Of a DNA stretch of 64,000 bases, positions 56,253 through 64,000 are shown one piece after another; the first letter of the stretch is position 1; each line of letters begins with the position of its first letter. The notes beneath the pieces are model-generated. The model was not told where the DNA came from. It ran no database searches and saw nothing but the letters and a program-made list of their open reading frames with translations. A program made the translations under genes and the position numbers. Source of the stretch: Alphaproteobacteria bacterium PA4. GTDB lineage: Bacteria > Pseudomonadota > Alphaproteobacteria > Sphingomonadales > Sphingomonadaceae. The stretch spans positions 120,865 to 184,864 of the forward strand of contig NKIQ01000001.1 in assembly GCA_002256005.1 (NCBI GenBank). Direction: 5' to 3'.

Positions 56253-57166
56253 GCGACACGAGCGACCGCCAGCTCATCGCCCTGTTTCTCGACATGCTCG
56301 CCGCCGAACGCGGTGCCGCCCGCAACACGCTGCTCGCTTATGGCCGCGATCTTCAACAGGCGAGCGACTGGCTCGGCGGCCGGCTGGGTGCTGCCGATGC
56401 CGATGCGCTGGCGCAGCTGGCGGGGCATTGGGCCGGCATGGCGCGCGCCAGCGCCGCTCGCAAGGGCTCGGCGGTGCGCCAGTTCCTCGCCTTTCTGGCC
56501 AGCGACGGCATCCGCCCCGACAATCCCGGCCGCGATCTGGTGCTGGCCGCCAGCGCGCGGCCGCTGCCGAAAACCCTCGATCCCCGCGATGTCGACCGGC
56601 TGTTCGCCGCGCTGGCCGAAAAACTGGCCGACGCCCCCGATGCCCGCACGCTGCGCCTGTCGGCGCTGATCGAGCTGCTCTATGGTTCCGGCCTGCGCGC
56701 CACCGAATTGGTCTCGCTGCCGCGCCATGCGGTGCGGCCGGGGCGCGGATTCCTGGTGCTGGTGGGGAAGGGCGGCAAGGAACGGCTGGTGCCGATCGGC
56801 ACGCGTGCCGAAGCGGCAGTCATGGCCCATGCCGCCGATGTGCCGAGCGATTCGCGCTGGCTATTCCCGTCGCGCGGCAGCCATCTCACCCGGCTGCGGC
56901 TCTATCAGCTGGTCAAGGGTCTGGCGGCGGACGCCGGCATCCCGCCCGACCGCGTCAGTCCGCATGTGCTGCGCCACGCCTTTGCAACGCATCTGCTGGA
57001 GGGTGGCGCCGATCTGCGCACCCTGCAGACGCTGCTCGGCCATGCCGATATTGCGACAACGCAGATCTATACCCATGTCGCGTCGGCCGCGCTGGTCGCG
57101 CTCGTCAATGCCCGGCATCCTTTGGGGCGCGACAAGCCGGGTGACGCCGGGCCTCGCCTCGGTTAG
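56249..57166 (+). CDS. xerD: Tyrosine recombinase XerD
   Basis: This 305-residue site-specific recombinase resolves chromosome dimers at dif with XerC. The catalytic set is complete: Arg150 (YGSGLRATEL), Lys174 (GKGGKER), His239 and Arg242 (HVLRHAF), His265 (LLGHADI) and Tyr274 (TQIYTHV). The N-terminal SAM-like core-binding domain spans residues 5-95. It overlaps the hypothetical gene by ATGA. The divergent aroK placement is typical of alphaproteobacterial xerD. No dif site is evident nearby. Confidence 0.93.
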   Translation: MSDTSDRQLIALFLDMLAAERGAARNTLLAYGRDLQQASDWLGGRLGAADADALAQLAGHWAGMARASAARKGSAVRQFLAFLASDGIRPDNPGRDLVLAASARPLPKTLDPRDVDRLFAALAEKLADAPDARTLRLSALIELLYGSGLRATELVSLPRHAVRPGRGFLVLVGKGGKERLVPIGTRAEAAVMAHAADVPSDSRWLFPSRGSHLTRLRLYQLVKGLAADAGIPPDRVSPHVLRHAFATHLLEGGADLRTLQTLLGHADIATTQIYTHVASAALVALVNARHPLGRDKPGDAGPRLG

Positions 57167-57202
57167 GACATTGCCAAACGTTTTGCCCCGAAAGTTTCCG
57201 TC

Positions 57203-58924
57203 TTGAATCTCTACCCGCGTTTTGCCGGCCATGTCGCCGATGCCCTGAATGGCCTGATGGCCGGCGGCGACCTGCCCGCCGGGCTCAGCCTCGCCAATGT
57301 CACGGTCGAGCCGCCGCGCGATGCCAGCCATGGCGATCTCGCCACCAACGCCGCGATGGTCCTTGCCAAACCGGCGGGGATGAAGCCGCGCGACATCGCC
57401 GTGATGCTGGCGCAGCAGCTGGCGCGCCTGCCCGATGTCGCCAGCGCCGAAGTGGCGGGGCCGGGCTTTCTCAACCTGACGCTCGATCCCGGGGTCTGGC
57501 GTGCCGAACTGGCAGCGATTGCCGCTGCCGGTGCCGATTATGGCCGTTCGGCGCTGGGCGCCGGTCAACATGTCAACGTCGAATATGTCTCGGCCAATCC
57601 CACCGGCCCGATGCACATGGGGCATTGCCGCGGCGCCGTCGTCGGCGATGCGCTGGCCAGCCTGCTCGCTTTCGCCGGCTTTCAGGTGACGCGCGAATAT
57701 TACATCAACGATGCCGGCGGCCAGGTGGCGACGCTCGCCCGCTCGGCGCATCTGCGCTACCGCGAGGCGCTGGGCGAAACCATTGAAATTCCGGAAGGCT
57801 TCTATCCCGGCGACTATCTGGTGCCGGTGGGGCAGGCGCTCGCCGCCGAATTCGGCCCGGCCTATGTCACGGCGCCGGAAAGCGAATGGCTGGTGCTGTT
57901 CCGCACCCGCACCGTCGCGCTGATGATGGAACGCATCCGCGCCGATCTCGCCCAGCTCGGCATCCATCAGGATGTGTTCTTTTCGGAAGCCTCGCTGGGC
58001 AATCGGGTGCAGGAAGCGCTCGACACGCTCGACGCCCGGGGCCTCATCTACCAGGGCGTGCTGGAGGCACCGAAGGGCGAGGCCGGCGAGGATTGGGAGC
58101 CGCGGCCGCAGACGCTGTTCAAGGCGACGCAATTCGGTGACGACAGCGACCGCGCCATGCAGAAATCCGATGGCAGCTGGACCTATTTCGCCGGCGATGT
58201 CGCCTATCATTGGGACAAGCTGGAACGCGGCTATACGGCGCTGGTCGATCTGTTCGGTGCCGACCATGGCGGCTATGTGAAGCGCATGACCGCGGCGGTG
58301 CGCGCGCTGAGCGATGGCAAGGTGCCGCTCGACATCAAGATCGTCCAGATGGTCAAGCTGCTGCGCGCCGGCGAACCGGTGAAGATGTCGAAGCGCTCCG
58401 GCAATTTCGTGACACTGGCCGATGTGGTGGAAGAGGTCGGCAAGGATGTCGTGCGCTTCATCATGCTGACCAAGCGCAGCGATTCGCAGCTGGATTTCGA
58501 TTTCGCCAAGGTGGTGGAACAGAGCCGCGACAACCCGGTCTTCTATGTCCAATATGCCCATGCCCGCATCGCGTCCGCCAAGCGCAAGGCGGCGGAGGCC
58601 GGCATCGTGCTGCCGCCGGCGGATCTCGACCGGCTTGATGCCACCGACCTCGCCCTGGTCAAGGTCGCGGCGCAATGGCCGCGCATCGTCGAACAGGCCG
58701 CCGAGGCGCGCGAGCCGCACCGCATCGCCTTTTACCTCAACGATCTCGCCGCCGCCTTCCACACCCAGTGGAACATGGGCAATGACGATCCGGCCCGCCG
58801 CTTTGTCATCGCCGATGATCCGGGGCTGACCGCGGCGCGGCTGGCGCTGGCCGATGCGGTGGCGCAGGTCATCCGCAATGGCCTCGCCGTGATGGGCGTC
58901 GAGGCGGCGGAGGAGCTGCACTGA
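57203..58924 (+). CDS. argS: Arginyl-tRNA synthetase
   Basis: This 573-residue class I synthetase charges tRNA-Arg. The N-terminal Add-1 tRNA-binding domain ([18 protein letters not shown]) precedes the HIGH motif variant HMGH in [20 protein letters not shown]. The KMSKS equivalent is [13 protein letters not shown]. The C-terminal anticodon-binding helical domain follows. The start is a TTG at 57203, chosen because the family's N terminus begins there; no ATG gives a better fit. It overlaps the SPOR gene by 1 base. Confidence 0.94.
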   Translation: MNLYPRFAGHVADALNGLMAGGDLPAGLSLANVTVEPPRDASHGDLATNAAMVLAKPAGMKPRDIAVMLAQQLARLPDVASAEVAGPGFLNLTLDPGVWRAELAAIAAAGADYGRSALGAGQHVNVEYVSANPTGPMHMGHCRGAVVGDALASLLAFAGFQVTREYYINDAGGQVATLARSAHLRYREALGETIEIPEGFYPGDYLVPVGQALAAEFGPAYVTAPESEWLVLFRTRTVALMMERIRADLAQLGIHQDVFFSEASLGNRVQEALDTLDARGLIYQGVLEAPKGEAGEDWEPRPQTLFKATQFGDDSDRAMQKSDGSWTYFAGDVAYHWDKLERGYTALVDLFGADHGGYVKRMTAAVRALSDGKVPLDIKIVQMVKLLRAGEPVKMSKRSGNFVTLADVVEEVGKDVVRFIMLTKRSDSQLDFDFAKVVEQSRDNPVFYVQYAHARIASAKRKAAEAGIVLPPADLDRLDATDLALVKVAAQWPRIVEQAAEAREPHRIAFYLNDLAAAFHTQWNMGNDDPARRFVIADDPGLTAARLALADAVAQVIRNGLAVMGVEAAEELH

Positions 58925-59805
58925 TGGCGCGCCGCGACCGTTATGACGAGGATGAGGACGCGCCCTGGCTGGCCGAGGCCGACCCGGCGGCGCGCACCGA
59001 GGTCAGCAAGCGGTCGCTGTTCTGGACGATCACCATCATCCTGTCGCTGGCGACGGCGGCGGTGATCGGCGGCGTGCTGTTGTTCGCACAGAAATCCGGC
59101 GGCTCGACCGATGGTTACATGAACGCCGAACAGGCGCCGCTGATCGAGGCGGAGCCCGGCCCCTACAAGATCGCGCCCAAGGACCCGTCCGGCCTGCAGG
59201 TCGAGGGGCAGGGCGGCGTCATCTACGACGCCGGCGCCGGCGGCGAGGTGGCGAGCACCATCGACCCGAACAGCGGCCCGGAAGCGCCGCTGCCACTGCC
59301 CGGCACTGTCCCGGCGACCCCGCCGGCGACCGGCGTGCCGCGCGATCTGCTGCCGCAGGCCGAGGCGGTGCAGGCGCCGCTGCCGGCCCCGCCGCCGGTC
59401 ACAAAGCCCCCGGCCGTGGTGCCGCCAAAGGCCGTGCCTGCGGCCCCGGTGAAGCCCCCGAATTCTCCCGAAAAGCCCCGCGAGGCCCCGAAATCCCCCC
59501 CGGCAAAGCCCGTGGATGCCCCGAAACCGCCGGTGGCCAAGCCTGCCGAACCCCCGAAGCCCGCCATGGCAAAGCCCGCCGCCGGCAAGGCCGGAACCGT
59601 GCAGCTTGGTGCCTTTTCTTCCCCGGAAAAGGCCGAAAACGCCTGGGCCGCCATGGCCGGCAAGGCGGGCCTGACGGGCAAAAAGATCAGCGCCGTCGAA
59701 AAGGACGGCAAGACGCTCTACCGGCTGCGCGGCAGTGCCAGCGACACCGCCGCGGCCTGCGCCGCGCTGAAGGCCAGCGGCAACCCCTGTTCGGTGGTGG
59801 AATGA
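58924..59805 (+). CDS. SPOR domain cell-division-type protein
   Basis: This 293-residue single-pass membrane protein has a cytoplasmic N-terminus rich in Asp/Arg, then a helix (SLFWTITIILSLATAAVIGGVLLFA) at about residues 31-55. A long Pro/Ala/Lys linker follows at about 130-215. The C-terminal SPOR domain (KAGTVQLGAFSSPEKAENAWAAMAGKAGL to NPCSVVE) binds denuded peptidoglycan at the septum. It sits between argS and nagZ and overlaps nagZ by 4 bases, as in many alphaproteobacteria, so it fits cell-wall remodelling. Confidence 0.85.
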   Translation: MARRDRYDEDEDAPWLAEADPAARTEVSKRSLFWTITIILSLATAAVIGGVLLFAQKSGGSTDGYMNAEQAPLIEAEPGPYKIAPKDPSGLQVEGQGGVIYDAGAGGEVASTIDPNSGPEAPLPLPGTVPATPPATGVPRDLLPQAEAVQAPLPAPPPVTKPPAVVPPKAVPAAPVKPPNSPEKPREAPKSPPAKPVDAPKPPVAKPAEPPKPAMAKPAAGKAGTVQLGAFSSPEKAENAWAAMAGKAGLTGKKISAVEKDGKTLYRLRGSASDTAAACAALKASGNPCSVVE

Positions 59806-60851
59806 CCATGCAACCGTTGTTTCTCGGCCTCGCCGGCCTCACCATCAACGACGCGGAACGGGCGCTGTTCCGCGCCGCCGACCCGGCCGGCTATATCCTC
59901 TTCAAGCGCAACATCGACACGCCCGAACAGGTCCGTGCGCTGACCGCGGCACTGACCGATCTCGCCGGGCGCGCCCTGCCGATTCTCATCGACCAGGAGG
60001 GCGGCCGCGTCGCCCGGCTGCGGCCGCCGCACTGGCCGGAATTCCCCGCTGGTGAACGCTTTGCCGACCTCTACCAGCGCGCGCCGGTGACGGCGATGGA
60101 GGCGCTGCGGCTGAACGCGCTGGCGCTGGCGGCGCTGCTGCGCGATCTCGGCATCAGCGTCGATTGCCTGCCGTTGCTCGATGTCCGCGATCCGGAAGGC
60201 CATGATATCATTGGTGACCGCGCCTATGGCGCCGAACCGATGCAGGTGGCGGCGCTGGGTCGCGCCTGCCTCGATGGCCTGCAACAGGGCGGTGTCGTCG
60301 GCGTGGTCAAGCATATCCCCGGCCATGGTCGCGCCGCCGCCGACAGCCATCTCGAACTGCCGATCGTCACCGCCAGCCGCGCTGAACTGGAGCGGGATTT
60401 CGCGCCGTTCCGCACCCTCGCCAGCCGCTCGCCGATGGCGATGACCGCGCATGTCACCTATACGGCGCTCGATCCCGATCGCTGCGCGACGCTGTCGCCG
60501 ACGGTCATCGACCTGATCCGCAGCGATATCGGCTTCCAGGGGCTGCTGATGTCCGACGATCTCGGCATGCACGCGCTCGGCAATCCGCAGTCGGGCGGGC
60601 ATCCGCCGGGCAGCAACGCGCTCAGCGATTTCGGCGCCCGGGCGCTGGCCAGCCTTGCCGCCGGCTGCGATATCGCCCTGCATTGTTCCGGCGATTTCAA
60701 CGAAATGCGGGCGATCACCGAGGCAGTACCGGACATCACGACCATCGCGGCGCAGCGCCTCGCCGCCGCCATGGCCTGGGCCGGGCCGGGCGATGCCACA
60801 CCGGTGCAGCAATGGGCGGATGCGCGTGACCAGCTGCTGGCGCTGGCCTGA
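59802..60851 (+). CDS. nagZ: Beta-N-acetylhexosaminidase NagZ (peptidoglycan recycling)
   Basis: This 349-residue GH3 enzyme removes GlcNAc from anhydro-muropeptides during cell-wall recycling. Motifs: RNIDTPEQV, LIDQEGGRVARLRPP, KHIPGHGRAAADSHLELPIV (catalytic His/Asp loop) and MSDDLGMHAL with the nucleophile Asp. It is translationally coupled to the SPOR gene. A palindromic repeat follows directly. Confidence 0.94.
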   Translation: MTMQPLFLGLAGLTINDAERALFRAADPAGYILFKRNIDTPEQVRALTAALTDLAGRALPILIDQEGGRVARLRPPHWPEFPAGERFADLYQRAPVTAMEALRLNALALAALLRDLGISVDCLPLLDVRDPEGHDIIGDRAYGAEPMQVAALGRACLDGLQQGGVVGVVKHIPGHGRAAADSHLELPIVTASRAELERDFAPFRTLASRSPMAMTAHVTYTALDPDRCATLSPTVIDLIRSDIGFQGLLMSDDLGMHALGNPQSGGHPPGSNALSDFGARALASLAAGCDIALHCSGDFNEMRAITEAVPDITTIAAQRLAAAMAWAGPGDATPVQQWADARDQLLALA

Positions 60852-60863
60852 GCACCTCCCCCT

Positions 60864-60988
60864 CCCTCCCCCTTGCGGGGAGGGCGACTCGGCGCCAGCC
60901 GAGCGGGGTGGGGGTCGCTCACATGACTGCGCGGGGACCCCCACCCCGCTCGCTTTGCGAGTCGCCCTCCCCGCCAGGGGGAGGGAGC
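60864..60988. repeat. CTCCCTCCCC-family palindromic repeat adjoining scpA
   Basis: The left half CTCCCTCCCCCTTGCGGGGA with GGGCGACTCGGCGCCAGCCG is mirrored by the right half CGCTTTGCGAGTCGCC with CTCCCCGCCAGGGGGAGGGAG. It is the same element as 32351-32482. It fills nearly all of the space between nagZ and scpA, and its last GGGGGAGGGAG lies just before the scpA ATG. Confidence 0.85.
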
Positions 60989-60989
60989 G

Positions 60990-61748
60990 ATGAGCGACGC
61001 GTTCGACGATAGGCCGCCGCGCGCCGCGCCGCAGACGCTCGTCCTGCAACTCGGCAGCTGGGAAGGGCCGCTCGACCTGTTGCTCAACCTCGCCCGCGCA
61101 CAAAAGGTCGATCTGGCGCAGATTTCCATCCTGGCGCTGGTCGACCAGTATCTCGCCTTCATCCGCGAGGCCAAGGCGCTCAGCCTCGAACTCGCCGCCG
61201 ATTATCTCGTGATGGCGGCCTGGCTGGCCTATCTCAAATCCTCGCTGCTGCTGCCGCCCGATCCGGAGGCGGAGCCCGATCCCCGCGACATGGCGCTGAA
61301 ACTGCAGTTCCAGCTGCAACGCCTCGATGCCATGCGCGATGCCGGGCAAAAGCTGCTGGCGCGCCCGCAACAGGGCTGGGACAGCTTCACCCGCGCGGCA
61401 CCCGAGGGGCTGAAGCTGGAAACCGTCGCCCGCTATGACACCAGCTATTTCGAGCTGCTCGCCGCCTATGGCGCCATCCGCGCCCGCGCCGCGCACAGCA
61501 CCCATGTCGTCCGCCGCCGCCCGGTGATGGCGCTCGACGAGGCCATCGAGCGGCTGGAGCGCCTGCTCGGCGCCAGCATCGACTGGACGGAGCTGTCGCG
61601 CTTCCTGCCCCGCGACCTCAACGACGAGGGCTATGCCCGTTCGGTGCTCGCCTCGACCTTTGTCGCGGCGCTGGAGCTGACCCGGCTGGGCAAGGCCAGC
61701 CTCAGCCAGGGCGCCGCCTTTGCCCCCATCCTGATGAGAGCGAAATGA
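60990..61748 (+). CDS. scpA: Chromosome segregation and condensation protein ScpA
   Basis: This 252-residue kleisin subunit bridges SMC heads together with ScpB. It shows GSWEGPLDLLLNLARAQKVDLAQISILALVDQYLAFI and the ELAADYLVMAAWLAYLKSSLLLP block, with a C-terminal winged helix. The start ATG at 60990 follows directly on the palindromic repeat, whose GGGAGGGAG provides the ribosome-binding site. The stop overlaps scpB by 4 bases. Confidence 0.93.
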   Translation: MSDAFDDRPPRAAPQTLVLQLGSWEGPLDLLLNLARAQKVDLAQISILALVDQYLAFIREAKALSLELAADYLVMAAWLAYLKSSLLLPPDPEAEPDPRDMALKLQFQLQRLDAMRDAGQKLLARPQQGWDSFTRAAPEGLKLETVARYDTSYFELLAAYGAIRARAAHSTHVVRRRPVMALDEAIERLERLLGASIDWTELSRFLPRDLNDEGYARSVLASTFVAALELTRLGKASLSQGAAFAPILMRAK

Positions 61749-62314
61749 GCGATCCCGAGCTGCTGCGCGCCCTTGAAGCGATCATCTTTGCCGCCGTCGC
61801 GCCGCTGACGCTGGCCGACATCGCCCGCCACGTCGGTGAGCGCGGCGACCTGCTGCCGCATCTGCGCGAGCTTGCCGACAGCTATGCGGCGCGCGGCATC
61901 AACCTGGTCGAGCGCGGTGGCCGCTGGCAGTTCCAGACAGCGTCCGACCTTGCCCACCATCTGCGCCCTTCGCGGGAATCGGTGCGCAAACTGTCGCGCG
62001 CTGCCGTCGAAACACTGGCCGTCATCGCCTATCATGAACCGGTGACGCGGCCGGAAATCGAGGAAATCCGCGGTGTTGCGGTCAGCAGCGGCACCATCGA
62101 CGTGCTGATGGAGGCCGGCTGGATCCGCCCTGCCGGCCGGCGTGAAACCCCCGGCCGGCCACTGCAATATGCCACCACGCCGGGCTTTCTCGCCCATTTC
62201 AACCTGACCAGCCGGCGCGACCTGCCGGGCCTTGCCGATCTGAAGGCGGCCGGCCTGCTCGACCGCGAGCCGCCGCGCGAAATGGTGCTGCCGCTGGTCG
62301 GCGGCGAGGATTGA
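61745..62314 (+). CDS. scpB: Chromosome segregation and condensation protein ScpB
   Basis: This 189-residue protein has the two winged-helix ScpB fold: ALEAIIFAAVAPLTLADIARHVG at the N terminus and LSRAAVETLAVIAYHEPVTRPEIEEIRGV in the second domain, followed by GRRETPGRPLQYATTPGFL. It works with ScpA and SMC. It is coupled to scpA by a 4-base overlap and convergent with the downstream methyltransferase gene (13 bases apart). Confidence 0.93.
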   Translation: MSDPELLRALEAIIFAAVAPLTLADIARHVGERGDLLPHLRELADSYAARGINLVERGGRWQFQTASDLAHHLRPSRESVRKLSRAAVETLAVIAYHEPVTRPEIEEIRGVAVSSGTIDVLMEAGWIRPAGRRETPGRPLQYATTPGFLAHFNLTSRRDLPGLADLKAAGLLDREPPREMVLPLVGGED

Positions 62315-62327
62315 GGCGCTCGGCGGG

Positions 62328-63146
62328 TCAGATCCGGCTTTTGAGCGCGCTGGCCAGCGACGTGGTTGCGGAGCCGGGTTGCAAGGGCACCGGCTGGCCC
62401 GGCGCCGGCGCCCAGCCGGCAAGGTGGATGATGTCGACTGTTACCCGCGTCTTGCCATCGGCATCGGCGCGACCGGCAAAGCGCGCCGCCGCCGCCGCCA
62501 GCACCGATCGGCGCAACGGCGCCCGCGATGCCAGTGGCGAGCGCGCACCCATCGCGGTCAGATCGTCGAACAGCGCGAACAGCGAGGGATAGCGCACCGT
62601 CAGCCGCTCCACATCCGCAACCGGCATGGCAAATCCGGCGCGCTGCAACAGGCCGGCGGCGGCCTGGGCCTCCACCATCGGTGCCGTGCGCGCCGCGGCG
62701 CCACCGGTGACGGCGATATCGGCCTCGAGCAGGTCCTGCCGCAGATCGGCGAGCGTCATGCCGCCGGCGAAGGCCGCGACGAACAGCCCGTCGGGGCGCA
62801 GCACCCGCCGCGCCTGCACCAGCGCGCCGGGCAGATCGGAAACGCTGGCCAAGCCGCCAGCGGACACCACCAGATCGAAGCTGGCATCGGCAAAGGGCAG
62901 CCGATCCTCATCCGCCACCAGCGCGACACCCGGCCCCGGCGCCAGCGCCAGCCGCGTCGCACCGGGCCAGGCCGGCGCCGGGCCGCCCAGATCGAGCACA
63001 TCGGCAAATTTGCGCGCCACGCCGGCGACGCGCTCGCGCAGTTCCTCGGCCATGGCGGCATGCAGGAAATCGGCCCGCGCAAAACCCGGTGCGGCGCGGG
63101 CGTGACGGCGGCGACGCAGGGCACGGTCGAAAGGTTCGGCGGACAT
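62328..63146 (-). CDS. SAM-dependent methyltransferase-domain protein (BioC/NDUFAF5-like)
   Basis: This 272-residue protein has a degenerate motif I (VLDLGGPAPAWPG) but keeps DEDRLPFADASFDLVVSAGGLASVSDLPGALVQARRVLRPDGLFVAAFAG, as in class I methyltransferases of the BioC/NDUFAF5 type. The N-terminal FDRALRRRRHARAAPGFARADFLH resembles the NDUFAF5 group, linked in mitochondria to complex I assembly. The loss of the GxGxG in motif I may mean weak or altered SAM binding. It diverges from comF. The function is inferred. Confidence 0.78.
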   Translation of the reverse strand: MSAEPFDRALRRRRHARAAPGFARADFLHAAMAEELRERVAGVARKFADVLDLGGPAPAWPGATRLALAPGPGVALVADEDRLPFADASFDLVVSAGGLASVSDLPGALVQARRVLRPDGLFVAAFAGGMTLADLRQDLLEADIAVTGGAAARTAPMVEAQAAAGLLQRAGFAMPVADVERLTVRYPSLFALFDDLTAMGARSPLASRAPLRRSVLAAAAARFAGRADADGKTRVTVDIIHLAGWAPAPGQPVPLQPGSATTSLASALKSRI

Positions 63147-63216
63147 GACCCGGCCATAGCGCCATTGCGCACAAATCCGAATAGTCTTGGGCGGCCACCC
63201 GGCCTACACTCGGCCG

Positions 63217-63984
63217 ATGGCGACAGCGCTTCTCGCACCCCTGCGCGGGTTGATGGACATGGTCCTGCCGCCGCGCTGCCCGTCCTGCCTCGCCATGGTC
63301 TCCGGCGATGGTCAGTTCTGCCTCAGCTGCTGGCAGCAATTGCAGTTCATCACCGCCCCCTTCTGCGCCCGCTGCGGCACGCCCTTTGCGCATAACATGG
63401 GGCCTGGCGCCACCTGCGCCCCCTGCCTGGCCGAGCCGCCGCGCTTTCATGCGGCGCGCTCTGCCGCCGTCTATGGCGGGCCGGCGCGCAGCGTGCTGCT
63501 GGCCCTGAAGCATGGCGACCGCCAGCATCTGGCCCGGATGATGGCGCCGCACATGCTGCGCGCCGCTGGCGACATGCTGCATGACGATATCGTGCTGGTG
63601 CCGGTGCCGCTGCACTGGCAGCGGCTCTGGCAGCGCGGTTTCAACCAGGCGGCGCTGCTGGCGCAGGCGCTGGCCCGGCACAGCGGCGCCACGCTGGCGC
63701 TGGATGCGCTGGAGCGCGTCAAACCGACGCCGGCCAGCAAGGGCATGGGCCGCAAGGACCGGATCGTCAATGTGCGCGGCGCGTTCCGGGTGCGGGACCG
63801 CGCAGGTGTTGCCGGGCGGTCGGTGCTGCTGGGCGACGATGTGATGACCAGCGGCGCCACCGCCAACGCCTGTGCCCGGCTGCTGCGGCGCGCCGGGGCG
63901 CGACAGGTGGACGTCTTGACCTTTGCGCGTGCCGTGCGCGAAGCTGACGGCAATAGCCGGTCAGCGCCAATCGGGAGTGAATGA
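63217..63984 (+). CDS. comF: ComF family phosphoribosyltransferase-fold protein
   Basis: This 255-residue protein has N-terminal zinc-finger-like cysteine pairs (RCPSCLAM, FCLSCW, FCARCG, TCAPCL). A PRTase domain follows, with the PRPP loop VLLGDDVMTSGATANACA and the HWQRLWQRGFNQAALLAQALA segment. ComF homologues act in DNA uptake in competent bacteria, but in alphaproteobacteria the role is unproven. The stop overlaps the next start by one base. Confidence 0.88.
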   Translation: MATALLAPLRGLMDMVLPPRCPSCLAMVSGDGQFCLSCWQQLQFITAPFCARCGTPFAHNMGPGATCAPCLAEPPRFHAARSAAVYGGPARSVLLALKHGDRQHLARMMAPHMLRAAGDMLHDDIVLVPVPLHWQRLWQRGFNQAALLAQALARHSGATLALDALERVKPTPASKGMGRKDRIVNVRGAFRVRDRAGVAGRSVLLGDDVMTSGATANACARLLRRAGARQVDVLTFARAVREADGNSRSAPIGSE

Positions 63985-64000
63985 TGCCCAGGATCGAGAT
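63984..64000 (+). CDS. grxC: Start of a glutaredoxin-3-like gene (5' end only)
   Basis: The frame begins ATGCCCAGGATCGAG (MPRIE) at the right edge, with GGGAGTGA just upstream. GrxC proteins in this group begin MPKVEIYTK-like and commonly follow comF in alphaproteobacteria. Only 17 bases are visible, so this is a context call. Confidence 0.4.

Overview
The window comes from a high-GC alphaproteobacterium, most likely a member of the Sphingomonadales. This is inferred from several features together: an UrcA-family protein, a PEP-CTERM protein with the PEPASWAM-type tail, a CREST ceramidase-like protein (relevant to lineages that make sphingolipids), an SLC45-like sugar permease, and the divergent aroK-aroB / xerD arrangement. 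I cannot name a genus from sequence alone.

Region 1 (1-16.7 kb). The 5' end of hemN (minus) and an ompW-like gene (plus) diverge from a short intergenic stretch holding a perfect FNR/FixK-type dyad. A two-partner secretion locus follows on the minus strand. A TpsB/FhaC-type transporter gene overlaps by 4 bases with a 14-kb tpsA gene for a 4671-residue filamentous-haemagglutinin-like exoprotein. That gene carries five tandem units with an exact 402-bp (134-residue) period.

Region 2 (16.9-26.1 kb). Four translationally coupled plus-strand genes form the most unusual part of the window. They encode a pentaheme c-type cytochrome, a lipoprotein with two HbpS/GlcG-like domains, an outer-membrane beta-barrel-like protein, and a 1340-residue protein with ten CXXCH sites fused to an LVIVD-type beta-propeller. 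The set looks like a heme-rich envelope redox complex, possibly a porin-cytochrome conduit. The function is inferred.

Region 3 (26.1-42.7 kb). This holds an iron-sulfur photolyase, recF, a ceramidase-like gene, gyrB, an urcA-family gene, an Rrf2 regulator, sbp, an antisense sugar permease, cysTWA, a PEP-CTERM protein, and a minus-strand group of small envelope genes ending with mscL. The sulfate uptake genes are split (sbp apart from cysTWA). A nested palindrome upstream of sbp is a candidate operator.

Region 4 (42.8-52.5 kb). This holds lemA with two TPM-domain genes, a PmtA-like methyltransferase with a GST, a glycine-zipper lipoprotein, a Gfo/Idh/MocA oxidoreductase with a GPH-type permease, an exported amidohydrolase and an exported DUF885 peptidase-like protein.

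Region 5 (52.5-64.0 kb). This is a conserved chromosomal block: aroB-aroK (minus), then a large exported protein of unknown function, xerD, argS, a SPOR protein, nagZ, scpA and scpB (plus), then a methyltransferase (minus), comF and the first codons of a grxC-like gene.

Three families of small palindromic repeats are scattered between genes: a CTCCCTCCCC family, a 129-bp palindrome, and a 27-bp-arm inverted repeat. One 129-bp palindrome sits inside a MITE-like element that appears to have inserted into a CTAG shared by the stop codons of two convergent genes. One CTCCCTCCCC copy supplies the ribosome-binding site of scpA. I found no rRNA, tRNA, CRISPR array or intact transposase gene.
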